Assembly (NCBI GenBank): GCA_025602915.1
Contig: JAHLJZ010000057.1
Location: 92,753 to 156,752 of the forward strand
Reading direction: 5' to 3'
From: Paraphysoderma sedebokerense
Taxonomy: Eukaryota > Blastocladiomycota > Physodermatomycetes > Physodermatales > Physodermataceae
DNA: 64,000 nucleotides
Position numbers and translations under genes: made by a program
The notes under the pieces: model-generated
What the model saw: the letters and a program-made list of their open reading frames with translations, nothing else
Told to the model about the DNA's origin: nothing
The model's database searches: none
In this document: piece by piece, positions 1-12,321 of the stretch
Position numbering within the stretch: position 1 is the first letter of the stretch
Layout: every line of letters starts with the position of its first letter

Positions 1-1382
1 ATTCTTATCATCGATTCGTTCGGGAAGGACTCGATCGATGCTTTTATTTGAGGAAGTGATGTCTGAGAGCAACGCGGTAATGACTGAAGATTTTCCTCTA
101 GATATGGAGTTAATGATTGTTTCGGGGATAAAAGGCGTTCAGTTGACAAGGTTTACCAGTTCTCTTCATGTAATCTAAAGTTCGAACTACTTTTTCAATA
201 TTATTAAGCCTATCACCGACAATTTGTGGCAAATCCCTGGAAGTATTATTGACACTGAGTTGGTTGGTGAAAGGCGAATCATACGAATCGATATATCTGA
301 CTTGAAATCTAGATCGAAAAGGAGGATCCAAGGGATTTCCAGTATACGGCGGAATCTGGGACACAGTTTTTAACCTTGGCCCGAAACTGAAAAACATAAA
401 TGTTTGCTACATACGGGAACTCCAAGAGCAATCACTCTGAACCGTTCAGAAACTCTAACTAGATTCCACTTTAGCAACTGCTCCTCAGAATGCTTTTGGC
501 GAAGATGATCGTATCGCTGAGGATGAATGAGATGTCTGCCATCCTCGAGCGTGATCTCTCTATTCTCCAGTAAGTTGTTGAGAACTGGTAGAACGTTTCG
601 CTCGGCTTTTTCGATACCTGTCGAAAGTACAATATAAAACATTGTTAAAGAATCCGATGGGTCCTACAATCGAATTCAAATAGCAACCTTCAATCACCAA
701 AACTCTTCCATGAAGTGCGGCACTCACAGCCGGCCCGTCAATCCATTCAACTCGATCTATTGGTGTCTTCCTAATTTCTCGTCGCTGCTTGAAATCCGAT
801 TCTCCCGACGTATCTCGATGCAATGAAACATATTCTACTTCACGATTGGTCAGGTGAAGATATGTTAAAGCAATATTTCGCCTCAAAGTTCCAGGAGGCC
901 TAAATAAAAAAATTATAATGAATAGTTGCGCGGCATTGGATTTTGTGATGAAGAGTAGAGACCGAGCCATACCCAAGTAAAAAGATATCCTGTCCTAATA
1001 GATCCTTCTGCATAATCCATTGCAAATGTTCGAGAATATCCTAGTATCAAAGAATAAGAAAACGGTATTAACATTATAAGTTTCTTGGACACAATGTAGT
1101 CAGTCATACTTGTCTATTCAAATCACATCGCACACCAATTGGAACTTTTTCCAAAGATTCCGGAGAAAGAGGAAGAACGTCAATTGATGTTGAGCCTATT
1201 GATAAGGTTTGATTTGCTAAGATTTGATGAAATAAAAATGGCAATGCTTAGTTTTAATACTAACGCAGATTTCAAATCTCGGCAGACTCACCAGCATCGG
1301 CAGAAAGTGCTCTCGTCGGATTTAAAAATAGCCCTCGCAGATGTTGCAGCCTTCTCAAAGACGATTTGGCAGTGGATGCCAT
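1..1382 (-). CDS. VWA8: VWA8-like AAA+ ATPase, N-terminal part (runs off left edge)
   Basis: Seven exons on the minus strand: 1382-1292, 1216-1110, 1040-973, 899-688, 617-415, 355-157, and 83 to the window edge. Phases agree through the first six; the last join is less certain. The start is the first Met of a Ser/Arg-rich leader (MASTAKSSLRRLQHLRG) that looks like a mitochondrial presequence. Then come the hallmark VWA8 blocks: DILEHLQWIMQKDLLGQD, the degenerate P-loop LLGPPGTLRR, NREVEY, DFKQRREIR, EGIEKAERNVLPVLNN, LLENRE, RVSERFRVIALG and GNPLDPPFRSRFQ. These match the first AAA module of VWA8, a mitochondrial AAA+ ATPase of about 1,900 residues that carries a C-terminal von Willebrand A domain. 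The second and third AAA modules and the VWA domain would lie left of the window. The gene lies outside the duplicated unit, so it is single copy here. The family call is strong; the exact N-terminus is inferred. Confidence 0.87.
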
Positions 1383-1694
1383 TCTATACTGATAAATATT
1401 TGAAGAAGAAATCCTTAAATACGACAACTGAAGTAATTGCAAGTCTTGGATTCTTTCAGTTGACAAACTCCGTAATTGATTTTGCGAGTGTTAAAGCCCG
1501 CCACGCCTTAGATACGTGATCCAAGGCGCCTGAATTTAAGAGAGCAAAATGCGGAACAGCAATGATAGTAATTGCAATCAGGGTTGTATTTAGTGATACT
1601 GCTATAGCATATACATGCAATACAACTTGTCGTTCATATCGGGACAGCAACAGAGTAACAGGATAAACGGTAATACTAGTCTACAATGTGCAAT
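1383..1694. other. Spacer between VWA8 and NIF3 holding the left duplication boundary
   Basis: This stretch holds the VWA8 promoter side, the 3' flank of NIF3, and the left edge of the duplicated unit at about 1631. Short open frames on both strands cross it (for example minus 1456-1650, hydrophobic). None has family similarity I recognise or an ATG-led structure, so I call no gene. Confidence 0.6.
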
Positions 1695-2908
1695 CTACAT
1701 TATCACAAGGGGCTCTTCGTCAAACTTACTCACGACAACGTCAAAGCCTCCATCATCCTCTTTTTTCAACTCTGTATACAATTTCTCTGCTAGCACTGCT
1801 TCAAGAAACCCGCGTTCCGTATTTGTATGTTCACAAAGGATGACAGAAGTGTTATTCGCAACAGCTTGGAGAACTTCGTGGTGAGACATTTCACCTGTAA
1901 AAATGAGATCAGGGGGAGGGGAGAGTGGGAGAAGAACAGAGGATCCTGCATAATGGTTGAGGCTAAGATTAACTGATGAGAGCGAGAGCAGCAAAGAGCA
2001 AAGAGCAATTTACCGCTTCCGGCGCAGATTCCAACAGTTTCGATTCTTGAGGACCCATGACTTTCGGCCACTCGGACTACAAAGTTTGAAATGATATTCA
2101 ATTGGACGAATGAGTGCTCGTTATGCAGAATAATCATACCATGTTTCAATTTTAAATGAGCTTTAATTCGATCTACTGCCTCTAATAAAGTCAGAGGTTT
2201 GTCTAATGTAACCAGTCGACCCGATCCTTCTTGACCCGTGCCCTCTTTTGACGGTGCGGCCGGAATTCTAGTACCAGGGCCCAAACAGGAAGCCAACCAA
2301 TCATTGACTAAGAGCACATTAGAATACAAGCGATCAAAAGAGAAGAGAATATGGAATTTGACATCGATACTTGCTTCCTCCAACAGCAGCATCAAGGGAA
2401 GTATGAGGACTGTATATTGATATTCCACTTGCAGCGCACTTGAGTGCAATTTCTTGTTTTACAGACTCAGGGTTGCCTGGTTTCGACATAGTAAGCTGTT
2501 TCCAGCCCCGAAATATTGGTGGATGATACTTCATTTAAGAAATGCCGAATGTTGGCACGTCAAAAGGATGCTGAGGCCTCATCGACACGGTGGAGAAAGA
2601 GAAGAAAAATTACCGCAACGATGACACCACAAGAGGGATCATCAATAGCTTCACTAACAACATCCTTGGTAAGATCAATTGTCAAAAGCACTGTTGATGC
2701 ATGCTGTCTCGGGTACGGGCCTGAGTATAGAAAATGATTTTTGTAAATAGCTTACATAGCGGCAACACAGACAGGATGATATTGGTGGTATAGGTAAACG
2801 TTGCTTACACTCTACGAGGACACCGACATTGTCCCAGGCTGTCTCCGCAAATTTCAACGGCGCTATGCGGTCCATAGCACGGACAACACTGTTCAGCATT
2901 GTGTGCAT
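1695..2908 (-). CDS. NIF3: NIF3-family (DUF34) protein, unit 1 copy
   Basis: Six exons on the minus strand: 2908-2809, 2720-2614, 2528-2375, 2307-2140, 2076-2014 and 1945-1695, giving 280 aa in one consistent phase. Family blocks in order are FAETAWDNVGVLVE near the N-terminus, TVLLTIDLTKDVV, VAYHPPIFRG, SPHTSLDAAVGGINDWLA, a central VRVAESHG...VGICAGSG segment, and the C-terminal signature FTGEMSHHEVLQAVA followed by ILCEHTNTERGF. The histidines and acidic residues in these blocks are the di-metal ligands of the NIF3 fold. The family is conserved from bacteria to humans; its substrate is not settled. The third intron (2308-2374) is GC-AG with a strong gcaagt donor. Met 2908 was chosen because family similarity begins right after it, although the frame is open upstream to 3181. 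It is transcribed divergently from the sacsin-like gene across about 240 bp. Confidence 0.92.
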
Positions 2909-3149
2909 TATTGTTAGTGTCTGATAAATGATACTCGATGGAATATTTTCTGCAAAAGATGAGTTTAACCAGTTCACTTTAGGGGCAGGCGGATAGTGGG
3001 ACTCGGATAAAATCTGTTCATTATTAATGGAACACAAGGAAGGTGGCTTGGTCAAATGGAAACTCTGACGGTGGATTTTAGTTCCATTCCATCCCGCCTC
3101 CTTTCGAGTTCCATTCCTCAACTGCGGTGATAAGTTGGCTATCATTAGG

Positions 3150-6100
3150 ATGGCTGCACATACGCAATTTGATAAGGCCAACTTTCAGGCTGCTCTGTCC
3201 TCCGGAATTGAAGAAAAAGTTGAAGTCAGTAAGTTGTCGTCAGTCCCGCTGAATCTACCGCCGTGAATTACTCTTCCACAAGAACTTGATTCCCTGCTCG
3301 TTCCTACTATTATATTAATAAATTCTCATATTTGAATAGACCAGCGACACTTGATTGACAAAATTTTGGCCAGATATTCGGCACAGTACACAGTTTTTAG
3401 AGAGTTATTACAGAATTCTAACGATGCCGGAGCCAAAGAAGTCGTTTTGCAGTTCCAAAGCCAAAATGATAATCAATCACAGAGTAGCAAGAAAATAGAT
3501 ACCGTAATATACAAAAATAACGGTAGAGTGTTTATGGAGCAGGATTGGAAACGTTTGAAGAGTATCGCCGAGGTTAGTGTTAATGCGTCGATTCCATTGG
3601 AAGACTCCCCGCTTTGTCATCAGTCGTCACTGACTAGTCCTCTCTTCAACCTATACTTTAATCTTGCATTGTCATTCCCGCTTGAATATGTAGGGTAATC
3701 CGGATGAGACAAAGGTTGGATTTTTCGGGGTTGGGTTCTACAGTTTATTTTCTATTTGCGAAGAGCCATTAGTTTCATCAGGAGATCAATGTCTTGGTTT
3801 TTTTTGGAGAGGTGATCAATTATTTTCAATGAAAGCTGTGGTTCCGGAGAATGTGTCTGCAGAGGAACGTTTGTGGACAACTTTCTATATGGATCTGAGG
3901 GAGCCTATGAAGCTGCCAGATCGTGATGATTTCTCCAAGTTTATTGCAACTTCGCTCTCTTTCACTGAATTTCTGTGTACTGTTAAAGTATTTTACAACG
4001 ACGAGCTTGTAATATCGCTGTCGAAGAAAAGTTCGCCCTTTCGAGACATGCCGATTCCCGCTTATATAGAACGATCTAGTCCGAACAATGTATTGAAATT
4101 AAAGGCGGTTGAGATTCGACAGGTCCAGATGGAGGCAGAAGTTCTGCCTGAAGAAAATGCGTCGAAATTATCTTCGTTTCTCGGACTTGCTTCTCCTAAG
4201 ACATCTCGCAAAGAGAAGGTCAGCTGTACTATTTTCCTCAGAATTGCCCGAGCTGTTGTAGATGTAAAACTTGGTGCGAATTTTGCCGCCTCCATGCAAA
4301 GAACTACCAAGAAACCCCCGCCATCTACAACTGTCATCCAACTTATATATACGAATTACGACGAATATGATGCGAGCGAGAAAATGCGGACTAAATATTC
4401 AGTTTTCAACGACATCGTGCCATTTCCGTCGCAAGGACGTGTTTTTATCGGGTTCCCCACTCACCAGACAACTGGTTGTTCGATTCATTTAGCTGCGCAC
4501 CTCATTCCAACAGTGGAAAGAGAAAATATAGATTTTGTTGATCCAATATTGAATCAGTGGAATCAAGAGATACTTTCAATGGGAGGGCTATTGGCGAGAA
4601 TCACCTATGATGATGAAATGAACGCTATTAATCGGCTTTATACTGAAATCATTCAACCCGGCCGTAGAGAAGGGACGACGTTAAGCTCTCCGCCGTCTGA
4701 AGAATTTCTTTGGCTTTCCAAGAAAGCTATACATGCCATGAAATCATTCACTTTCCGGGATTCAACCCCAGCGTCTCTCGTTAACCGAATCATTTCGAGT
4801 TTCTTTTACAAGGCATCCAAACAGCCATTAGCGCTTCTCTCGACTCATGGCGTCCTCCCTTGTCCAACCGTTCGTGTTTTTGATTCTGATACAGAAATGT
4901 TCGTCAAGAATGTGCCTGCGGTTCCAAAAAAGCTTCTCTCGGATGTTCCAGATTTCATCAAACCATTGCAGCAACAAGGTCTAATCCGTGATATTTCAAA
5001 GGAGGATGTGTTCCAAGAATTAGCGGGGCGAAATCTTCCTGAAAATGAAATTGTCGCTGCGCTCAAATGGTGGATCAAAGGCTGTAAAATTGGCCAATAT
5101 AACGAGTCGGATCTTGTTTCGTTCAAACAACGATTAAAAATTACATCCGCAGACGAGACGCAGCCAAGAAAACTGGAAGCTATGAGGTACTTCCCGAACT
5201 ACAGGGTATTGCCCCCCGATGTCCCCTTGTCAACCGACACTTTGCCGATGAGTATATCCAAGCAGCTGATAGATTTAGATTTAGTCCAATGTCTTCGGTA
5301 AGCCTGCATTGTTTCCTATTTTACTGTGCCGTATTAACTTAAATTGCTTCAGTCTGTCTGAATTACCACTTTCGGCCTGGTCTGTCTTCATATCAGAACA
5401 TCCATCATTCTCCGGTCAGAATGCATCACCTGAATTCGTGCAAAAAATATTCGGTGTTCTCTCGCGTGCTTTACCGAACTTAAATCATACCGAGAGAACC
5501 TACATTGTGTCTGCTTTTACTGTCAAATCATGTATTCCGACCACTAAAGGGTGGAGAACCCCAGCTGAAAGCTATTTCAAATCAGTGAATCTGTTTGAAG
5601 ACCTCAGTGTAGTCCAGTTTCCTAATGAGAAAGTCGTGAGCCCAAAGTTGTTGGCAATGCTTGGAGTTAGAGAACATGTTGACTTGCAAATGATTTTTGA
5701 CAAGCTAGACACCTTGAATTGGGATCATGTCCACTTGGTGAGAACAAATTCGTCGTTTCTGTTGTCGTTCTGCTCTAATTATACCCAAAATTAGGTGAAA
5801 TATCTGAGTACAGTCAGCGATAAACTTACAGATTCCGAGATAGCGAAACTTAAAAATGCATACATCTTGCCTATTGAATCTAATGGTTCACCACAAACTA
5901 TCTCAACCGATAAATCAAGTAACAACTCAGCAAGTGCCCAAGTAGCGCCGGCTGTACCTGGCACAACGGCTCATGTTCCATCTAAACGATTTCGGGCTCA
6001 AGATGTCTTCCCACCCACAGAGTTATTCCGATCCCTTAAACTCCCCATTCTATCGTGGCCTCGAAATAAATGGCGATCGAATTCTCCCGAGACAAAGTTA

Positions 6101-9100
6101 CTCCATCGTCTTGGGCTTCCGACACATTTGACTCTACAATACATCATCAACCAATGCTCACTGGCCACTACTGCATCTGAAACTCGACTTTCGTTGTTGC
6201 AATACTTTTCAAACAATTTTGAACACTACAGGTGTCAATATGATCCGTATCGAATCACAGTCCCTTTTTTGCCCACCCAAGATGGAAGGTTGGCTCTCCC
6301 TAAGGACATATTTGTCGAGGAAGAGGTCAAGTTACTGGGATTTAATGTTTTATTGAAGGATTTGAAAGATAAAAAGGAATTATTAGGGGTTAGAGATCAT
6401 CCTAGTGGAAAGGAGCTGGTGGATACATTACGTCAGAAGCCTCCAAGTTTAAAAGAAGCTGTAGCAGTATTCTCATATTTAACTGGGCTCCAGAAGGGTA
6501 TGTTTTATGATTTCCTTCTTCCAGACAGCAGTTAATGAATCATTCTAATTATGTAATTCTCCCTCATTGTAGAATTCTCAAGAACCGATTTTTCCGTTCT
6601 TCGTGACTTAAAGTTTATACCGATCGTTACGAAAGCTTCAGAAGAAAAATATCATTATTCGGAACCGGGACGAGTTTATTTCTCAAATAATTCAAACAGG
6701 TACTCAAACAAGTCCTTGCTTTTTACAGTTTTCAGGCCTCTAACAAATCATGGTTACGTTAGTTCCCACTTGCCGCCTGACTTATTCGAGTATATTGATT
6801 TCGGACTTCCAGCCAACAATTTTCTCCGAGCATGTGGCGTGAAAGACGAGCCTTCTCCTATTGAATTGGCGCAATTAGTACTTGAAGATCCGCGGCGATT
6901 TTTCGAATACGGGGTTGATCGGTATATCGCTATATTAAACCAATTGGCTGCCCATTGGGAAGTTATTAGATACAGCAGCGGATTGGTTAGTAAAATGAAG
7001 AAAACTAAATGGGTGATCGGTTTGAAAGTAGAAAGTCAGAATAAAGTGAAGGATGTTGAAACGCTTGCGGAGAAGGGTGAGGCCGAAAAAATAGATGAAG
7101 GAGAGTTGGCGAAGGAAAAGACTCTTGCGAATTGCGAGCTGGCTATTCCTGGAGATGTGTATTTAATTGATGGTGTGTTCTCTGTGTTCACTGATTCGTC
7201 ATTGAATTATTTTTGTCTTTCCGTTTACTAACTGGTAGAGTCATTTTAGACCCCCTTCTTCAATCTATATTTTGTCCATTATCCTGCCCGTTAGAACCCA
7301 CCTTAGAAAAGATGTACGAAGCCCTGGGAGCCCGGTGGCTCTCAAGAATGGTCACATCGAAGTATAAACTTCACGGAACACCTATGCAGACATCACAATC
7401 TAAACGACTTCAAGCTCTCATACACCAACGTGGACCCTTGTTAATTTACGATAACAATTCATTGAACAATAACGTCAAATCGAACGCTCAATCCACCATC
7501 GATTCATTAAGATGTCTACAAGCCGATGGGATTGAGATTCTTCGCGAATTTAACAAATCAGTTCACAAACAACCTATTTCAGCTTGTGTAACTGAGGAGA
7601 GTTCTGGTCGTTGGGGTAGAAAAAGTGGGTATTTATTGATAGTAACGAAAGGCGAAGTTGACTTCTTCGATGTCGCTAGAGGATTGAGTGATTTGTTGTT
7701 TAAGAGGCCAAAATTGAATGATGCGCTGCTTTTGAGTACGATGTTAAGTACATCCCTGGATAACTTGCGGAGAAAAGGTTTGTTTAACATTGTCGCGGGT
7801 CTCGAACATCGCTGCTGTGTACTCACGATTCTTACTTGACAGGATTTCCTGTCGACAGAATTTTGAATATTGCCCCTCAGTTGAAGAAAGCAACACCGCC
7901 AGCCTCACCCTCATCTCAATCACCATCTCTGCAGCGAAAATTACCGGAATTACCGTCCCCGCCAGATAATTCCAAAGACGGTTTCCAAATGTCACAAGAA
8001 CTAGCGGCCTTTAAAGAGCTGAAAGAAATGTTTCCGGACGTGGATTCCAATTTTCTGCGTGGGCTTATACAAAAGGAAAAGGACAATCCTGTTATGAATG
8101 TTTCTAATCAGTTGTTAGATATGAAGTATCCTGTTGAGTCCAATCGAGAGGAGTCCCCAACGAAGTCGGAATTAGGACAAGATAGCTCGTTATCAAAATC
8201 GAATTCAAACTCAACGTTGGCCGAAAAGAAACCGTTACTGGAGAAACAGGAGAGTATTCCAGGCGGATTTTCCTCAGGACCATCATCTGGCGGAGGTGGC
8301 TTCGGAGGTGGTCTATTTGGATCATTATTAAACCAAGTTCAGCGTACCGTGGAGAACGCAGCCAAGCAAGCCGGGATTGACATCGCTCCAACTCAAACAA
8401 CGCAACCCAAATCTCCCATTGCAGGCACAGGCCCATCATCTAGCAATGCGCCGCAACAAAGAAAAATCAGTGAAATTGATCCTGCTTTCAATCGCCATTT
8501 AAAATCAGATTTGGATTCTTCCATCCGCTCTTGTCGTCCGAATTCGACATCCTCCATTTCCTCCACCCCCTCTGTCGCCACTCTTGCCAACACGACATAC
8601 TGTGATCTCACCCCAGGGCATGACCTACGACAAATAACTCAAATTGAGGCTGTTTCGGTTTGGCTAGATCCTGCAGTCTCGCCTGCTATCTTAGATACTT
8701 ATCAACTCGGGCTATACAGTTTCATTCGAATGTTAAAAGAGTTGGCGCAGGTATTTGGCGTTCAAAATGACGCTTTGAATTTGTACATGGATGATAAAAA
8801 TGAAACAGTTGCATTCAATCGCGGTCGCACGCTCTATTTTAATGCTGGGTTCTACTTGAAGATGCATTGGGAACAATCTAGAGGAGCGTTCACTCCGCGA
8901 ACATCTGATTCTTATACTTATTGGTTCATGGTATGTTTTCTAATTTTGGATTTCCATGCAGCTATGCATTGTACTCACGTTTCATTGTGAATTTGTTATT
9001 TGAATAGGTGTTTGCGCACGAATTGGCGCACAATCATGTAGCGGCGCATGATAGTCAACATGAATTTTACATGAGTAGTTATGCCAGTGTGTATATGGTT

Positions 9101-9148
9101 AAATTGATGAAGATGTTACTCGAGAAAGGAGTAGAACTTCAGATTTAG
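3150..9148 (+). CDS. Sacsin-like HSP90-type ATPase (DUF3684 family) with CUE-like segment and C-terminal HELAH motif, unit 1 copy
   Basis: Exons: 3150-3228, 3340-3572, 3694-5297, 5353-5737, 5795-6497, 6573-7172, 7241-7777, 7843-8930 and 9008-9148, about 1,789 aa. The N-terminus is a GHKL/HSP90-type ATPase: N-box FRELLQNSNDAGA, then VGFFGVGFYSLF, as in sacsin and the fungal DUF3684 family. A long middle region follows without a motif I can name. Around residues 1434-1472 FKELKEMFPDVDSNFLRGLI resembles a CUE ubiquitin-binding helix bundle; a Ser/Gly-rich linker comes next. The last exon encodes FAHELAHNHVAAHDSQHEF, a HExxH zinc-peptidase-like motif with further histidines. A chaperone or proteostasis role is an inference from the ATPase and CUE-like parts. 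A 36-nt stretch (6700-6735) looks like a mini-intron, but it is open, divisible by three and unusually short, so I left it in the exon. Confidence 0.85.
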
Positions 9149-9674
9149 AATTTGTGAACTTTCTGATAACGTACTTTTAATTGTAGAGTATCTCGTACCG
9201 TAGCATGTGAAATTGATGATGATTTGTGTATATACTGTACTTTTATTTAAGCATGAATGGAATTTACTCATTTTCCATGTCAATACGTTCGCATTCTCAT
9301 TGACCCAAGTGCTCGCCAATGTTGGAGGGAGCATTCGGACTTAAATCGTCAATCTGAATCTTCCACAATCATTGGAAGAAAAGTAATCCCTCGTTTATAT
9401 CGCAGATTGATGTCGTGATTTGGCGCTAGCATGAATTAGACTCGTTGATCCCTGGCAAAAGTGTTGCCTTCCGTTTCAAAAATTCGCACTTATTCTGGTC
9501 ACGTGACATTCACGCGGCATCAATGACGTTGGCCGGCATCAACAACGAGGGAGTACCTTTCCAGTTGTCTCCTTGCGTCCGTCCCCTCAGACATCACCGC
9601 AAACAACTCTGCAGAGAAAACGTACAAAACATACAATCCAAATACAGGAAATACCTCATTCTCCGATAAACGAA
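9149..9674. other. Intergenic: 3' flank of the sacsin-like gene and promoter of the FAD oxidoreductase
   Basis: No coding region is supported. Short frames such as minus 9116-9334 and plus 9445-9669 have no family similarity. The notable element is the CACGTG palindrome listed separately. Confidence 0.6.
9498..9507. promoter_or_regulatory. 10-bp CACGTG palindrome upstream of the oxidoreductase
   Basis: GTCACGTGAC is a perfect palindrome 168 bp before the oxidoreductase ATG. CACGTG is the E-box core bound by fungal bHLH factors of the Cbf1 type. Regulatory use is inferred. It recurs at 33051-33060 through the duplication. Confidence 0.4.
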
Positions 9675-12168
9675 ATGAATGCGACTGATATCTTTACTTC
9701 GTCATCTAATCTTTCATCTGAATACCCAGATTCACTCGTTGAAGAAGCTGTGATAAATGAATCAAACATCCTAGACGTTTTGGTCATTGGTGCTGGTCCT
9801 CATGCGTTAGCTTTCTTGACAAGATTACTGGAACCGTATCCATCTGCCATTATGGATGATCGAGAACATTTGAGAGTACTCAGGTGGCGCAAACGTCAAA
9901 ATGAACGGGAGGGGGATGAAAATGACCTAGTGTCGAAGCGGAAAAAATTGGTCAAGGAAAAAGTAATGGTTGTCGATAGGTTTGGATTCTTCTATTTCAT
10001 TCAATTTGTCAATTAGGCTTCTTAGGGATAAGACTAAACGTTATTGTTTGTTCTTTTTATAATGCAGGCATGGAAAATGGATGCACCAATGGAACTCGCA
10101 ATTTGCCACATTCCAAATAGACAAATTGCGATCTCCAGTGTATTTTCATCTAGATCCGTGAGTATCAATTTTTGTGCAAGCTTCGCTATAAATTTATATT
10201 AATGAACACATTTTATAGACATGATCACAGTGGGCTTCGTGCTTTCGCTGAAGAGACTGATCGGATGGACGAATTATACCATCTCGAAAATATTTTTGAG
10301 GACAAGAGTCATCGCAAACAGGATGGGTAAGTAGCTTGAATATCTTTTATGCCGATATCATAGTTATCGCATTCGGGACTAAGATGTATAAGGTGTAATC
10401 ATTAATACCACGGTTTTTTAATCTACCATCAAATAGAAAGAAATTTCGAACTCGAGGAACCCTATTTAATGAAACTCATCGCAATGAATACTTCGTCCCC
10501 TCGACCAAACTCTTTCATCATTTCAATCAAGAACTGTTGAAACGATATTCACTCTCCGATTCAGCAATCATCAAAGCAGATGTCGTTTCTATCACGCCTG
10601 TGAATGGACCAGGAAGTTCAACGATATATCAAGTTTCCTTATCAAACGGAGAAATTGCTTACGCGCGAAGTGTGGTGTCTGCCATTGGAAATGCAAACCT
10701 CAAACGGGTTCCTTTATGGGCTCAAGATTTACGAGTCTCGGGATATCAAGACAAAATAGTTCATGCTTGGGAAATGAATCAAAACTGTATTCATGACATT
10801 GATGCAAACAGTGGCGAATCTACAATTGCTCAGAACAGTTCCAAATCTTTAGATGAATGTAAAATCTGTCAATTTGGTAAATTCACGGACAATGGCGAAA
10901 TCAGGAAATCCTCTAAAAATTCACGTCGGAAAAAACTCAAGTCTCGGAATCCCGAAAGGCACGCTGTTCCTAAAGCCAAATCTTTACAAAATCTCACACC
11001 AGCGAAACGACCTAGCATGTATCTTCCAATAGAAATATCTGCAGATATTGAAGCGAAATTGCAATCGCCGAATCATCGACCGAAGCTCCTAATTGTCGGT
11101 GGAGGATTAACTGCCGCTCAATTAGCTCGTGTCGCGGTTGGTCGTGGGTTCGAGGAGGTTCCGTTATTTTTACTTACATAAGATGACATTAAAAGGATTA
11201 TAATCTAATATTTTTATTGTATGAAACAGATTCAAATGATTACACGCTCGCACTTCAAGACGAAACAATTTGACGTTGATCTAACTTGGGTTGGTCGATA
11301 CCGAGGTGTTTGCTTTCAAAAATTTTGGGAAGAGACTGATAAGTTCGGTAAATATCGCATTATTTTAAATTATACCCACAGAGTCACTTATTTCTTTTTT
11401 TTTTATTATAGAACGTGTCAAGATGATTCGGCGTGCCAGAAATGGTGGCAGTATTACACCTGAGATGATGAGTGTTTTGAAACAATACATCAACAACGGC
11501 ATCCTTCGTATGCAAAATCAATGCGAAGTAACGAACTGCATTCGTTGTGAGGACACCAATAAATTTAAAGTGACATATTCCAACGGAGAAACAGATTATG
11601 TGGATTTAATTTGGCTGGCTACAGGAAGGTAAGGGAATATATTCTGGAATTTATATTTAAAGTGTCGTTGCTGAAATACGTAATCTCTAGCTTCTTAGAT
11701 GCAAGACAAGAGCCCATATTCAAAAATTTTATGGATGAGTTCGACGTGTCTACAGTAGAAGGATTCCCAGATGTCACTGAAGGTAAAGTTTATCACAAAA
11801 CACGCAAAATCAGGGACTGCAATCTAAATTGATATTCTACACCACCAGACCTGCGACTCCATCCTGATCACAACGTTTTCGTTCTTGGAGGTTATGCTTC
11901 ACTTCAGTTAGGACCAAACGCTATCAATCTAATCGGAAGTAGAGCAGGCAGTGAACGTGTTGTAAGTGTTTTGGAAGGATTGTTAGACTTGGGATTTGAA
12001 AGCGATGTAACAGATGAGATCCAGGATTCTGGAATTGGTTCTGAGGACGGGGATGATGTAGATATTCAAAAGAAAGAAATTTGGAAGGGACAGAAAGCTA
12101 TTGAGGTATTTTCTAATGCTGGTAACTGGTTTGAAGTCTTGGATGGATTGGGCGATGAAGAGGATTAA
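9675..12168 (+). CDS. FAD/NAD(P)-binding oxidoreductase (monooxygenase-like), unit 1 copy
   Basis: Eight exons: 9675-9979, 10068-10157, 10219-10326, 10437-11157, 11230-11347, 11412-11628, 11691-11782 and 11849-12168, giving 656 aa with all phases consistent. The FAD Rossmann motif VLVIGAGPHALAF lies at residues 37-49. HGKWMHQWNSQF and IDKLRSPVYFHLDP follow, as in flavin N-hydroxylase-like and related oxidoreductases. A second dinucleotide motif, LLIVGGGLTAAQLA, near residue 384 probably binds NAD(P)H. The typical late motif DLIWLATG and a C-terminal FVLGGYASLQLGP close the FAD fold. Between the two nucleotide-binding motifs there is a Lys/Arg/Ser-rich insertion of about 80 residues. The C-terminal 60 residues are strongly acidic. 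The substrate is unknown. The ATG at 9675 is the first in frame; the open frame before it lacks ATG. It converges with ETT1 across about 150 bp. Confidence 0.84.
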
Positions 12169-12321
12169 TGTGTTGTCAACCGATCCGGTTTTGACGATTG
12201 TTAATTGATTGGTTTAGCAAATATGATTAAGAATATTACATTTATTGAGCGATAAGATCGTTATGCTGTATGAATCTTTGTGACATGCGAAAATTTGTAT
12301 ATACAACGACTGAGAGCGCGA

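Noticed and set aside
1139-1519. 126-codon plus-strand frame over the VWA8 N-terminal exons
   Set aside because: It is antisense to exons that carry clear VWA8 similarity, and its own translation has no recognisable domain.
1456-1650. Hydrophobic minus-strand frame between VWA8 and NIF3
   Set aside because: It starts at a non-ATG codon, crosses the duplication boundary and has no family match; probably chance.
6700-6735. 36-nt intron candidate in the sacsin-like gene
   Set aside because: It is much shorter than other introns here, has no stop and keeps the frame; more likely coding.
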